DNA of 64,000 nucleotides from an uncultured Prevotellaceae bacterium. Lineage in GTDB: Bacteria > Bacteroidota > Bacteroidia > Bacteroidales > Bacteroidaceae. Both the position numbers and the translations under genes were made by a program. Under the pieces are notes generated by a model, which saw only the letters and a list, made by a program, of their open reading frames with translations, was not told where the DNA came from and did no database searches. The DNA lies in assembly GCA_902767775.1 (NCBI GenBank), contig CACXIP010000004.1:1-64000 (forward strand), given 5' to 3'. Position 1 is the stretch's first letter. Every line of letters begins with the position of its first letter. This document shows, in pieces, positions 22,561 through 30,339 of the stretch.

Positions 22561-24147
22561 ATGCTTGCGAAAACCTATTGTGCGGCAGTGGTGGGCCTTG
22601 AGGCAACCACCATTACCATTGAGGTGAACATGACGCGGGGCGTGATGTTCAATCTCTCTGGTCTGGCTGATGCTGCCGTGAGGGAAAGTTACTCGCGCAT
22701 CACCGCCGCGCTGCCCAATGTGGGATACAAACTGCCGCTGTCGTGCCTCACCATCAACTTGTCGCCGGCGGATATCAAGAAGGAGGGAAGCAGTTACGAC
22801 CTCTCCATCGCCATCGGCATCCTTGCCGCCCATGGCAAGATACCTGTTGCCAACCTCGACAAATACATGCTGGTGGGGGAACTGGGGCTTGACGGTAAGC
22901 TCAAGCCCATACGCGCCGCATTGCCCATCGCCATCAGGGCGAGGAAGGAGCATTTCAAAGGTCTCATCGTGCCGCGAGACAACGTAAGGGAGGCTGCGGT
23001 GGTCAACAACCTGGAGGTGTATGGCATGGACGACATCACGCAGGTGGTGGCGCTGCTCACAGGTGCTGAGCACCCCGAACCCACCGTGGTGGACACCCGC
23101 AAGGAGTTTTATGAGCAGCAATATAATTTTGAACTCGACTATGCCGATGTGCGCGGACAGGAGAATGTGAAGCGCGCCTTAGAGGTGGCTGCTGCGGGAG
23201 GACACAATATCATCATGATTGGTCCCCCAGGTAGTGGGAAGTCGATGATGGCGAAACGCCTGCCCAGTATCCTGCCGCCGCTGTCGCTCGCCGAGAGTCT
23301 GGAGACCACGCAGGTACACTCCGTGGCGGGCAAACTGAGCCGCGACACGTCGCTCATCTCACAACGGCCTTTTCGTGCGCCCCATCACACCATCTCACAG
23401 GTTGGACTGTGTGGCGGTTCGCTCAGCGCACAACCCGGTGAGGTGTCTTTAGCACACAATGGGGTACTCTTCCTTGACGAACTCACTGAATTTTCAAAGC
23501 AGACGCTTGAAGTCTTACGCCAACCCTTGGAGGATCGCAAAATCACCATCGCACGGGCGAAATACACGGTGGAGTACCCCTGTTCGTTTATGTTTGTGGC
23601 ATCGATGAACCCCTGTCCGTGTGGTTACTATGGCGACCCCACCCATACCTGTGTGTGTACACCGGGACAGATACAGCGGTATATGAGCAAGATATCGGGT
23701 CCGCTGCTTGACCGCATCGACATCCAATGTGAAATCTCCGCCCTGAGTTTTGAGGACATCTCAAAAGCAGCACCCGGTGAACCGTCGTCGGCTATCCGTG
23801 AGCGGGTCATCAAGGCTCGTGCCATCCAGGAGGCGCGCTTCAGCTCCCTCCCCAAACGACAAAACGACCAATCTTCCAACTCCCCAGGTTCCCGCATCCA
23901 CTGCAACGCGCAGATGACGGAGCGGATGATACACCAATATGCCGAACCTGATGCCAAGAGCCTCGAACTCCTACGTCTCGGCATGGAGCGCCTCAAACTC
24001 TCGGCACGCGCCTACAACCGCATCCTCAAGGTGGCACGCACCATCGCCGACCTTGACAACTCGGAGCGCGTGCAGAGCCACCATATCGCCGAGGCCATCG
24101 GCTATCGCAACCTTGACCGCGGTGACTGGGCTGAGCGTGGGATGTAG
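22561..24147 (+). CDS. comM: YifB/ComM-family Mg-chelatase-like AAA+ ATPase
   Basis: This 528-residue protein has the ComM/YifB layout: an N-terminal Lon-S5-like (ChlI) domain (VEVNMTRGVMFNLSGLADAAV...LPLSCLTINLSPADIKKEGS), a central AAA+ domain with Walker A GPPGSGKSMMAKRLPS and Walker B VLFLDEL, the four-cysteine segment CPCGYYGDPTHTCVC, and the C-terminal Mg_chelatase_C helices (RAYNRILKVARTIADL). In other bacteria ComM is a hexameric helicase that drives branch migration during integration of foreign DNA in natural transformation. comF, also competence-linked by name, is nearby. Length is normal. Confidence 0.93.
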   Translation: MLAKTYCAAVVGLEATTITIEVNMTRGVMFNLSGLADAAVRESYSRITAALPNVGYKLPLSCLTINLSPADIKKEGSSYDLSIAIGILAAHGKIPVANLDKYMLVGELGLDGKLKPIRAALPIAIRARKEHFKGLIVPRDNVREAAVVNNLEVYGMDDITQVVALLTGAEHPEPTVVDTRKEFYEQQYNFELDYADVRGQENVKRALEVAAAGGHNIIMIGPPGSGKSMMAKRLPSILPPLSLAESLETTQVHSVAGKLSRDTSLISQRPFRAPHHTISQVGLCGGSLSAQPGEVSLAHNGVLFLDELTEFSKQTLEVLRQPLEDRKITIARAKYTVEYPCSFMFVASMNPCPCGYYGDPTHTCVCTPGQIQRYMSKISGPLLDRIDIQCEISALSFEDISKAAPGEPSSAIRERVIKARAIQEARFSSLPKRQNDQSSNSPGSRIHCNAQMTERMIHQYAEPDAKSLELLRLGMERLKLSARAYNRILKVARTIADLDNSERVQSHHIAEAIGYRNLDRGDWAERGM

Positions 24148-24149
24148 CC

Positions 24150-24187
24150 GGACGATTCTGACGATTCTGACGATTCTGACAAGTCGG
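24150..24187 (+). repeat. 9-bp repeat, TCTGACGAT variant
   Basis: CGGACGATT, CTGACGATT, CTGACGATT, CTGACAAGT: four units at 9-bp spacing between the comM stop and the next gene. Confidence 0.8.
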
Positions 24188-24223
24188 AGAATTTATTATC
24201 AACTAATCAATAATTTAAAAACA

Positions 24224-25147
24224 ATGAAAACGAGTCAATTGTTACGCAGAGCTATGGCCACGGCTGCAATGGTGGCCTTTTGCCTGACAGGCATGTGCAT
24301 CACCACCGACGACACACCCGCCTCAAGGGTGGTGGAGGAGGGCGGTACAGGTCCTTATAAGGCTATCATGAAGGAAGACCCGACCCTCAAGGCCCATACA
24401 TTGTTTGTTCCGCAGGACCTCTCCAAATTCGGTCCCAAGAACCTCCTTCCCGTTTTGGTGTGGGGCAATGGGGCATGTGCCAACTCTCCCTTTGAGCACT
24501 ACAAGTTTCTCAATGAGATTGCCTCATACGGCTATGTCGTGCTTGCCACAGGTTTCTTCCCCGAGGAAGGACAGCGCTATCGCGGTCCGATGTCGACCAC
24601 AGAACAGCAGATAGAGTCGATGGACTGGATTATTGCGCAGAATTCAGACAAGAATTCGCCTTATTACAACAAGATTGACGTGAAGAACATCGCCGTAGCC
24701 GGTATGTCGTGCGGTGGACTGCAGACCTTATTCAACTGCGCCGACAGCCGCATCAAGACGCTGATGATTTGCAACAGCGGACTGTTCAACCAAGAGAATG
24801 CCGGCAGCGCAGTAGGTGGCATGCCCATGCCTCCCAAGTCAAAACTGAAGGAAATCCACTCCTCCATCATCTATATCCTTGGTGGGGAGAAGGACATCGC
24901 TTATGCCAATGGTATGGACGACTTCCACCGCATCGACCATGTGCCGGCCTGCGCCGCGAATTTACCTGTGGGACATGGCGGAACCTACGCACAGCCACAT
25001 GGTGGTGAGTTCTCCGTGGTGGCTCTGGCATGGCTCAACTGGCAACTCAAGGGTGACTCCCAGGCTGCCAAGATGTTCAAGGGCACCGATAACGAACTCT
25101 CCAAACGAGAGGGATGGACGTTGGAGAAAAATGCCTTGATGGAATAA
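24224..25147 (+). CDS. Secreted alpha/beta hydrolase
   Basis: This 307-residue protein has an N-terminal signal sequence (MKTSQLLRRAMATAAMVAFC, cleaved near GMCITTDD). The fold is alpha/beta hydrolase: VLVWGNGACAN as the oxyanion loop, ASYGYVVLATGF, the nucleophile elbow VAGMSCGG (Ser in G-M-S-C-G), and GHGGTY with the likely catalytic His. It resembles poly-esterase or platelet-activating-factor-type lipases seen in Bacteroidota. ATG 24224 is chosen because it begins the signal peptide; the frame extends upstream over the comM end without sense. Substrate unknown. Confidence 0.8.
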   Translation: MKTSQLLRRAMATAAMVAFCLTGMCITTDDTPASRVVEEGGTGPYKAIMKEDPTLKAHTLFVPQDLSKFGPKNLLPVLVWGNGACANSPFEHYKFLNEIASYGYVVLATGFFPEEGQRYRGPMSTTEQQIESMDWIIAQNSDKNSPYYNKIDVKNIAVAGMSCGGLQTLFNCADSRIKTLMICNSGLFNQENAGSAVGGMPMPPKSKLKEIHSSIIYILGGEKDIAYANGMDDFHRIDHVPACAANLPVGHGGTYAQPHGGEFSVVALAWLNWQLKGDSQAAKMFKGTDNELSKREGWTLEKNALME

Positions 25148-25173
25148 GGTCTTGAGGTTGTAGAGAAAACACT

Positions 25174-25695
25174 TTACTTCAGTTTCACCACTTCAAGGAG
25201 TTTCACCTTGAAAATCAGTGCGGAGTAGGGGGGTATGTTTTTTGACCCTTCTGCTCCGTATCCTAATTGCCAGGGGATATAAATCTCCCAGGTTGAGCCT
25301 TCGGGCATGAGTGTGAGCGCGTTCTGAAGGCCGGGAATGACATTAGCCACGGGGAGTTCCATGACATCCTTGCCCCAGTGTGACTCCACCAACTTGCCGT
25401 TGGTCAGCCTCACCTCGAAATTCATCTTCACACGCTTGCGCTTGTTGGGCTTGTTGCCGGTGCCTTCCTGCAGCACCTTGTATTGGATGCCGTTCTCCTC
25501 CACCACACCATCTTTCTGCTTGTTCTCCTCCATCCAGCGGTCGGCGGGGAAGGTGTCGCGCACCACGGCGACAGCGGCTGCGGTGTCTTTCTCTTCGGAA
25601 GCGGCTTGCTGTGCTGCCTCCTTGTTGTTGCTGCCTCCACATGAGGCGATAATCATCATGCCTGCTGCAGCCATGAAAAATAAGGTCTTTCTCAT
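25174..25695 (-). CDS. FKBP-type peptidyl-prolyl isomerase lipoprotein
   Basis: This 173-residue protein starts MRKTLFFMAAAGMMIIASCG, a lipoprotein signal with the lipobox IASC. After a short acidic-Ala linker, residues about 70-170 form one FKBP domain: GIQYKVLQEGTGNKP, VKMNFEVRLTNGKLVESHWG, VIPGLQNALTLMPEGSTWEI, LGYGAEGSKNIPPYSALIF. Family members speed cis-trans proline isomerisation during folding of envelope proteins. The gene converges with the hydrolase at 24224. Its predicted leader is almost entirely a 9-bp repeat array. Confidence 0.93.
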   Translation of the reverse strand: MRKTLFFMAAAGMMIIASCGGSNNKEAAQQAASEEKDTAAAVAVVRDTFPADRWMEENKQKDGVVEENGIQYKVLQEGTGNKPNKRKRVKMNFEVRLTNGKLVESHWGKDVMELPVANVIPGLQNALTLMPEGSTWEIYIPWQLGYGAEGSKNIPPYSALIFKVKLLEVVKLK

Positions 25696-25711
25696 AGTTG
25701 ATTGTTTTTAG

Positions 25712-25766
25712 TGTCTGACAAGTCCGACAAGTCTGACGGGTCTGATGGGTCTGACGAGTCCGACAA
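25712..25766 (+). repeat. 9-bp repeat in leader of the FKBP gene
   Basis: Six units (TCTGACAAG, TCCGACAAG, TCTGACGGG, TCTGATGGG, TCTGACGAG, TCCGAC) lie between the predicted promoter (25777-25784, minus strand) and the start codon at 25695. In the mRNA they appear as the reverse complement. Confidence 0.85.
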
Positions 25767-25776
25767 AATGATAGTG

Positions 25777-25784
25777 CAAAAATA
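25777..25784 (-). promoter_or_regulatory. -7 promoter box of the FKBP gene
   Basis: CAAAAATA on the plus strand is TATTTTTG on the minus strand, a TAnnTTTG match. It lies about 80 bp before the FKBP start. Confidence 0.6.
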
Positions 25785-25831
25785 CACTTTTCTCTTAAAT
25801 AGACAAGTGTTTTTGAGAAATAATTATCTTT

Positions 25832-25930
25832 TCCGACAAGTCCGACAAGTCCGACAGGTCTGACAAGTCCGACAAGTCCGACAGGTCTGACAGGTCCGAC
25901 AAGTCTGACAGGTCTGACAAGTCCGACGGA
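25832..25930 (+). repeat. 9-bp tandem repeat, TCYGACRRG family, 11 units
   Basis: Eleven units with exact 9-bp spacing, a mixture of TCCGAC and TCTGAC with AAG or AGG spacers. It lies in the divergent region between the FKBP gene and pyrE, upstream of the pyrE promoter. Confidence 0.9.
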
Positions 25931-25975
25931 TTAGGCAAGTGATTAGACTATAGCAAATACTATTTGATGCCTCTT

Positions 25976-26007
25976 TTTGGGAGTTTGCGAAATAATGTGT
26001 AATTTTG
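25976..26007 (+). promoter_or_regulatory. pyrE promoter, TTTG-N20-TAATTTTG
   Basis: TTTG at 25976-25979 and TAATTTTG at 26000-26007, 20 bp apart, match the Bacteroidota primary-sigma consensus well. The start codon chosen for pyrE (26081) lies about 70 bp downstream. Confidence 0.75.
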
Positions 26008-26080
26008 CACAACAGATACGGCAGAAGTCAGTGAGGACAAGGACATGAGCCGCATCACATACCTTTATCATAGAAAGAAT

Positions 26081-26710
26081 ATGAACAACCTCAAGAACGA
26101 ATTCGCCAAGAAACTGCTGGCCATCAAAGCCATCAAATTGCAACCCAACGCCCCCTTCACATGGGCATCGGGATGGAAGTCACCCTTCTACTGCGACAAC
26201 CGCAAGACTCTCTCCTTCCCCGAACTGAGGACATTTGTCAAACTTGAACTCACCCATGCTGTGCTCGAGCATTTTCCCGAGGCAGAGGCCGTGACTGGAG
26301 TAGCCACGGGCGCCATCGCCCAGGGCGCTTTCGTCGCCGATGCCCTCAACCTGCCGTTTGCTTACGTCAGGAGCAAACCCAAGGACCACGGTCTGGAAAA
26401 CCTTATCGAGGGAGAGCTGAGAAAAGGGATGAAAGTCGTGGTCGTGGAGGACCTCATCTCCACTGGCGGTAGCAGTCTCAAGGCTGTCGAGGCCATCCGC
26501 AAATATGGTTGCGAGGTGGTGGGCATGGTAGCCTCTTATACCTATGGTTTTGACGTGGCAGAGAAAGCCTTCGCCGATGCAGGTGTCAAGTTGGTAACCC
26601 TCACCGATTATGACCATGTCGTCGCCACAGCGCTTGAGACAGGCTATATCGCCGACAGTGATATCCAATTGCTCAACGATTGGCGCAAAGACCCGGCAGG
26701 TTGGAAATAA
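26081..26710 (+). CDS. pyrE: Orotate phosphoribosyltransferase
   Basis: This 209-residue cytoplasmic enzyme converts orotate and PRPP to OMP in pyrimidine synthesis. Visible marks are FTWASGWKSPFYCDNRKTLS (substrate-binding N-terminal part), the flexible loop YVRSKPKDHGLEN, and the PRPP motif VVVVEDLISTGGSS. ATG 26081 (MNNLKNEFAKKLLAIKAIKL) is preferred over the ATG at 26045, whose extra 12 residues are not family-like. Followed by an SRPBCC gene after 10 bp, in the same transcript. Confidence 0.96.
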   Translation: MNNLKNEFAKKLLAIKAIKLQPNAPFTWASGWKSPFYCDNRKTLSFPELRTFVKLELTHAVLEHFPEAEAVTGVATGAIAQGAFVADALNLPFAYVRSKPKDHGLENLIEGELRKGMKVVVVEDLISTGGSSLKAVEAIRKYGCEVVGMVASYTYGFDVAEKAFADAGVKLVTLTDYDHVVATALETGYIADSDIQLLNDWRKDPAGWK

Positions 26711-26720
26711 AGAGAAGATT

Positions 26721-27137
26721 ATGGAAACAAAATTTGAAAGCAGCATCAGAGAAATTCCCTACTCACAGGAAGCCGTCTACCACCGACTCAGCGACTTGCA
26801 GTTGAGTGAGGAGGTGCGCGACCGTCTGCCTGAGGAGCAGCGAGATGAGATTATTTTCTCCAGCGACTCCATCACCATGAGCGTCCCGCCTGTGGGCAGC
26901 ATCTCCATCCGCATCTGCGACAGGGAAGAGCCCAAGACCATCAAATATGAGACGGTGAGTTCACCCCTGCCCTTCAACCTTTGGGTGCAGTTGCTGCCCC
27001 TCACCGAGACGACATGCAAGATGAAACTCACCATCAAGTCCGACCTCAACCCCTTTGTCAAGGGCATGATATCCAAACCCCTGCAGGCTGGTTTGGAAAA
27101 ATTGGCAGACGCCATCGCAGCCGGACAGTATGAGTAG
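26721..27137 (+). CDS. SRPBCC-fold protein
   Basis: This 138-residue protein begins METKFESSIREIPYSQEAVY and ends with a long helix (PLQAGLEKLADAIAAGQYE). The alternation of strands and the closing amphipathic helix fit the START/polyketide-cyclase (SRPBCC) fold, and such proteins are often found beside pyrE in Bacteroidales. No catalytic motif is defined. It lies 10 bp after pyrE and is probably co-transcribed with it and argH. The role may be binding of a small hydrophobic ligand (inference). Confidence 0.75.
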   Translation: METKFESSIREIPYSQEAVYHRLSDLQLSEEVRDRLPEEQRDEIIFSSDSITMSVPPVGSISIRICDREEPKTIKYETVSSPLPFNLWVQLLPLTETTCKMKLTIKSDLNPFVKGMISKPLQAGLEKLADAIAAGQYE

Positions 27138-27190
27138 TTTTTAGTTCATAGTTCATAGTTATTAGTTCATAATTGTAGTTCATAGTTGTT
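27138..27190 (+). repeat. 7-bp tandem repeat, AGTTCAT family
   Basis: AGTTCAT, AGTTCAT, AGTTATT, AGTTCAT, a slipped AATTGT, AGTTCAT, AGTTGTT: heptads fill the whole gap between the SRPBCC gene and argH. Confidence 0.8.
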
Positions 27191-27196
27191 GTGTCA

Positions 27197-28528
27197 ATGA
27201 AACTTTGGGAGAAAGACTTTTCCATCAACAGTGAGATAGAGCGCTTCACCGTGGGGCGCGACCGTGAGATGGACCTTTACCTGGCACCTTATGATGTGCT
27301 TGGGTCGATGGCGCACATCACCATGCTGGAGTCCATCGGACTCCTGGAAAGTGATGAGCTGCGGCAGTTGCTCGCCGCCCTCCGCGACATCCATGCCCTG
27401 TGCATGAAGGGAGAGTTTGTCATCGAGGAAGGTGTGGAGGACGTGCATTCACAGGTGGAACTGATGCTCACCAGGAAACTGGGTGACATGGGCAAGAAGA
27501 TACACAGCGGACGGTCGCGCAACGACCAGGTGCTCGTCGACCTGAAACTCTTCACCCGCCAACAGCTGAAGGACATTGCCGAGGCCGTCAAGGTGCTCTT
27601 CGATGAACTTATTGCCAAGAGCGAGCAATACAAGGATGTGCTTATGCCGGGATATACCCATCTCCAGGTGGCGATGCCCAGTTCGTTCGGACTGTGGTTT
27701 GGCGCCTACGCCGAGAGTCTTGCCGACGATATGCTGTTTCTGCAAGCCGCCTACCGCATGACCAACCGCAACCCCTTGGGCAGTGCCGCCGGATATGGCA
27801 GTTCGTTCCCCCTCGACCGCACGATGACCACACGTTTGCTGGGTTTTGACTCGATGGACTACAACGTAGTATATGCCCAGATGGGAAGAGGGAAGATGGA
27901 GCGCAATGTGGCATTTGCCATGGCGACTATCGCCGGAACGGTGGCAAAACTTGCTTTTGATGCCTGCCTCTTCAACAGCCAGAACTTCTCCTTCGTCCGT
28001 CTGCCAAAGGAGTGTACCACGGGAAGCAGCATCATGCCGCATAAGAAAAACCCCGACGTGTTTGAACTGATACGTGCCAAGTGCAACAAGTTGCAGGCTC
28101 TGCCACAGCAGGTGACACTCATTATGAACAACCTGCCAAGCGGTTATTTCCGCGATCTGCAGATTATCAAGGAGGTATTCCTCCCGGCATTTGGCGAACT
28201 GTTGGACTGTCTGCAGATGGCCGCCTATATCATCAACAAAATCGAGGTCAATGAGCATATCCTCGACAATCCGCTCTATGACCCAATCTTCTCTGTCGAG
28301 GAAGTCAACCGTCTCGCTGCTGCCGGTATGCCGTTCCGCGATGCCTACAAGAAGGTGGGACTGGACATCGAGGCGGGTCGTTTTGTGCCCGACAAACAAA
28401 TTCACCATACCCATGAGGGAAGTATCGGCAACCTATGCAATGACCGCATCAGCGATCTGATGCAGCAGACATACGACGGCTTCCATTTCGAGCGGATGAC
28501 TGAGGCGGAAAAAGCATTGCTGTCATGA
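27197..28528 (+). CDS. argH: Argininosuccinate lyase
   Basis: This 443-residue enzyme cleaves argininosuccinate to arginine and fumarate, the last step of arginine synthesis. It shows the fumarase/aspartase superfamily signature GSSIMPHKKNPD, plus VEDVHSQVELMLTRKLGD and KIHSGRSRNDQVLVDLKLF. ATG 27197 (MKLWEKDFS) is preferred to the GTG two codons before. The next gene overlaps its stop by 4 bp (ATGA), so they are translationally coupled. Confidence 0.96.
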   Translation: MKLWEKDFSINSEIERFTVGRDREMDLYLAPYDVLGSMAHITMLESIGLLESDELRQLLAALRDIHALCMKGEFVIEEGVEDVHSQVELMLTRKLGDMGKKIHSGRSRNDQVLVDLKLFTRQQLKDIAEAVKVLFDELIAKSEQYKDVLMPGYTHLQVAMPSSFGLWFGAYAESLADDMLFLQAAYRMTNRNPLGSAAGYGSSFPLDRTMTTRLLGFDSMDYNVVYAQMGRGKMERNVAFAMATIAGTVAKLAFDACLFNSQNFSFVRLPKECTTGSSIMPHKKNPDVFELIRAKCNKLQALPQQVTLIMNNLPSGYFRDLQIIKEVFLPAFGELLDCLQMAAYIINKIEVNEHILDNPLYDPIFSVEEVNRLAAAGMPFRDAYKKVGLDIEAGRFVPDKQIHHTHEGSIGNLCNDRISDLMQQTYDGFHFERMTEAEKALLS

Positions 28529-29091
28529 GAAAACTCCTTGTGTTGCTTGCCTTCTGCGCCCTGTTGCCCACAGCTTGTGGCGATGCTGAGAATGAGTTTA
28601 CTGTTGGTGCCTGCTATTTCATTTTCGACAACAGCGTCCATCAGGATGCCACGTTGGCAAGTGCGATGAACGTGATGGCACCAGGCACATTCTGCACCAT
28701 CACCAAGACGATGAGGGGCGGTGCCCAATGTTTCGACTTCGTCAACAGTGCGGGACAGACGAGCAGCAAGAATCTTAATGCTATTGACACCAAGCGCACC
28801 CTTATCCTGGGCTACAACGACGGTATCATCGTGGGGTTTGGTACGCTTAACAACCCAGCCGTCTTCTACGCTTTCGATCGTGAGTGTCCCAACTGTTTCA
28901 GCCCCAACGACATACCCATTCGCAGCAAACCTCTTAAGGTGAGCACCAATGGTCTGGCCTCCTGTGCCGTCTGTCACAGGCAATATGACCTCAACAATGA
29001 TGGGTTTATCTCTTCGGGTGATTCTGGGAAACGCCTCACCCGATACCGTGCCGCCACCACAGGACCCTTTGGAGTGCTGTCGGTGAATTAA
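28525..29091 (+). CDS. Lipoprotein with degenerate Rieske-like cysteine pairs
   Basis: This 188-residue lipoprotein starts MRKLLVLLAFCALLPTACGD (lipobox PTAC). It contains two cysteine pairs, ECPNCF near residue 115 and SCAVCHRQYDLNNDG near 150, followed by SGKRLTRYRA. The spacing of CxxCHRxYDxxNxG...G...LxRY recalls the second half of Rieske [2Fe-2S] domains, but the first CxH pair is CPNC here, so a zinc-ribbon-like or lost cluster site is more likely. It overlaps argH by 4 bp, an odd partner for an envelope protein. Function unknown. Confidence 0.65.
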   Translation: MRKLLVLLAFCALLPTACGDAENEFTVGACYFIFDNSVHQDATLASAMNVMAPGTFCTITKTMRGGAQCFDFVNSAGQTSSKNLNAIDTKRTLILGYNDGIIVGFGTLNNPAVFYAFDRECPNCFSPNDIPIRSKPLKVSTNGLASCAVCHRQYDLNNDGFISSGDSGKRLTRYRAATTGPFGVLSVN

Positions 29092-29103
29092 AGTTGAAAG
29101 GAG

Positions 29104-29135
29104 TGTAGGAGTATAGAAGTGTAAACTCCCAAGAT
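29104..29135 (+). repeat. 8-bp tandem repeat, AGGAGTYT family
   Basis: AGGAGTGT, AGGAGTAT, AGAAGTGT, AAACTCCC at 8-bp spacing, between two convergent genes. It starts near 29099 and matches the arrays at 2311 and 6917. Confidence 0.65.
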
Positions 29136-29145
29136 TAAACTTGTA

Positions 29146-29838
29146 TTATTTTACCACGCCCAATGACATGACGCTGACGCGAAGACCGCCTGCCGCCAGC
29201 ATGGGTTTCACACAAGAACAGATGGTGGCTCCAGAGGTGACGATGTCGTCAACCATCAGCACATGACAGTCCTGCAGACTGGTTTTTCCTGTCAGTCGAA
29301 ACGCATTCTCCACATTCTCCATTCGCTCACGCAGGCTTTTATGGGTCTGGCTCTCCTTGAAACTGATTCTCTCCACTGCGTTGCAGACGATGGGCAGTCC
29401 TGTCACCGCAGCCACACCGCGGGCAACAGCCTCACTTTGGTTGTAGCCACGTTGTCGTTGTCGCTTCCTTGCCAGCGGAACGGGTATGATGAGGTCGATG
29501 CCCTCAAAAAATCCGTCAGCTGCAAATTCCTCCGCTGCCATGTGCCCCATGAACTCGCCAATCTCGGGACGGTCGTTGTATTTCAGCTGATGGATGATGC
29601 GGCTCACCTCCGACCCTGCCTCATAGTAGAACAGTGCTGCGGCACGCTCGATGGGTATGCGTCCCCAGAAACGGCGCGCCATCGGATTGTCTGTGCCCTG
29701 AGCGGCAAAAAAAGTGCGGGGCAGGTGAAGGTTGCATGAAGTGCAGAGCACCTCCTCCTCGATGCCCAGGCGGGCACCGCACACCACACAGGCATCGGGT
29801 GAGATGAGGTTGAGCAGCCTATGCCAGAAACTAATCAT
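29146..29838 (-). CDS. comF: ComF-family phosphoribosyltransferase-like protein
   Basis: This 230-residue protein has the ComF layout: an N-terminal zinc finger (CVVCGARLG...LCTSC), a middle IIHQLKYNDRPEIG segment, PVPLARKRQRQRGYNQSEAV, and the PRPP-binding motif HVLMVDDIVTSGATICSC. ComF proteins assist DNA uptake in competent bacteria, though the reaction is not defined. ATG at 29838 (MISFWHRLLNLISP) is preferred over an upstream start. The gene overlaps the end of recX by 8 bp. Confidence 0.9.
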   Translation of the reverse strand: MISFWHRLLNLISPDACVVCGARLGIEEEVLCTSCNLHLPRTFFAAQGTDNPMARRFWGRIPIERAAALFYYEAGSEVSRIIHQLKYNDRPEIGEFMGHMAAEEFAADGFFEGIDLIIPVPLARKRQRQRGYNQSEAVARGVAAVTGLPIVCNAVERISFKESQTHKSLRERMENVENAFRLTGKTSLQDCHVLMVDDIVTSGATICSCVKPMLAAGGLRVSVMSLGVVK

Positions 29839-30325
29839 CGTTGTCGTCTCCTTCCTCCACCTCAAGGTCGTCGACATCCAGGCATTGGCGGATGATGTCG
29901 AAGGTGAAGCCGCGGCTCATGGCAAAACGCATCAGTCGGCCGCGCAGTTCATAGTCGCTCATGCTGCCCAACTGTCGGCGGCGTGCCTTCAGCAGCGGAC
30001 GAAGCACCTCGAGGTAATCGGCATCCTCGGTCTCGTTGAGCACGGGCAGATATATGTCGCGGCTGATGCGCTTTGCCATCAGTGCCTGTTCCACCTTTCG
30101 GCGTCCCCATTTGTTGTGTCTGATTTTATCGCGGATGAATGCTCGGCAGTAGCGTGTCTCGTCGATGTAGCCCTCACTTACCAGATATGCCATGATACGC
30201 GCCTGAGCCTCGGCGCTGAGTTCCCAGCGCCGCATCTTCTCGGTCATCTCCCATGAGCAATGCTCAGCCTGGGAACATAGTGTGGTGAGGCGAAAGAGCG
30301 CCTCTTGTTCGGTGAGTTCTTTCAT
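29831..30325 (-). CDS. recX: Regulatory protein RecX
   Basis: This 164-residue helical protein fits RecX, which binds RecA filaments and limits recombination. Marks are ALFRLTTLCSQAEHCSWEM, GYIDETRYCRAFIRDKIRHNKWGRRKV (the conserved central helix set), and DYELRGRLMRFAMSRGFTFDII at the end. The tail is very acidic (DDLEVEEGDDNDD). It lies 14 bp after prmC and overlaps comF, forming a prmC-recX-comF operon. Confidence 0.9.
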   Translation of the reverse strand: MKELTEQEALFRLTTLCSQAEHCSWEMTEKMRRWELSAEAQARIMAYLVSEGYIDETRYCRAFIRDKIRHNKWGRRKVEQALMAKRISRDIYLPVLNETEDADYLEVLRPLLKARRRQLGSMSDYELRGRLMRFAMSRGFTFDIIRQCLDVDDLEVEEGDDNDD

Positions 30326-30339
30326 TGTGTCTTTTTATT

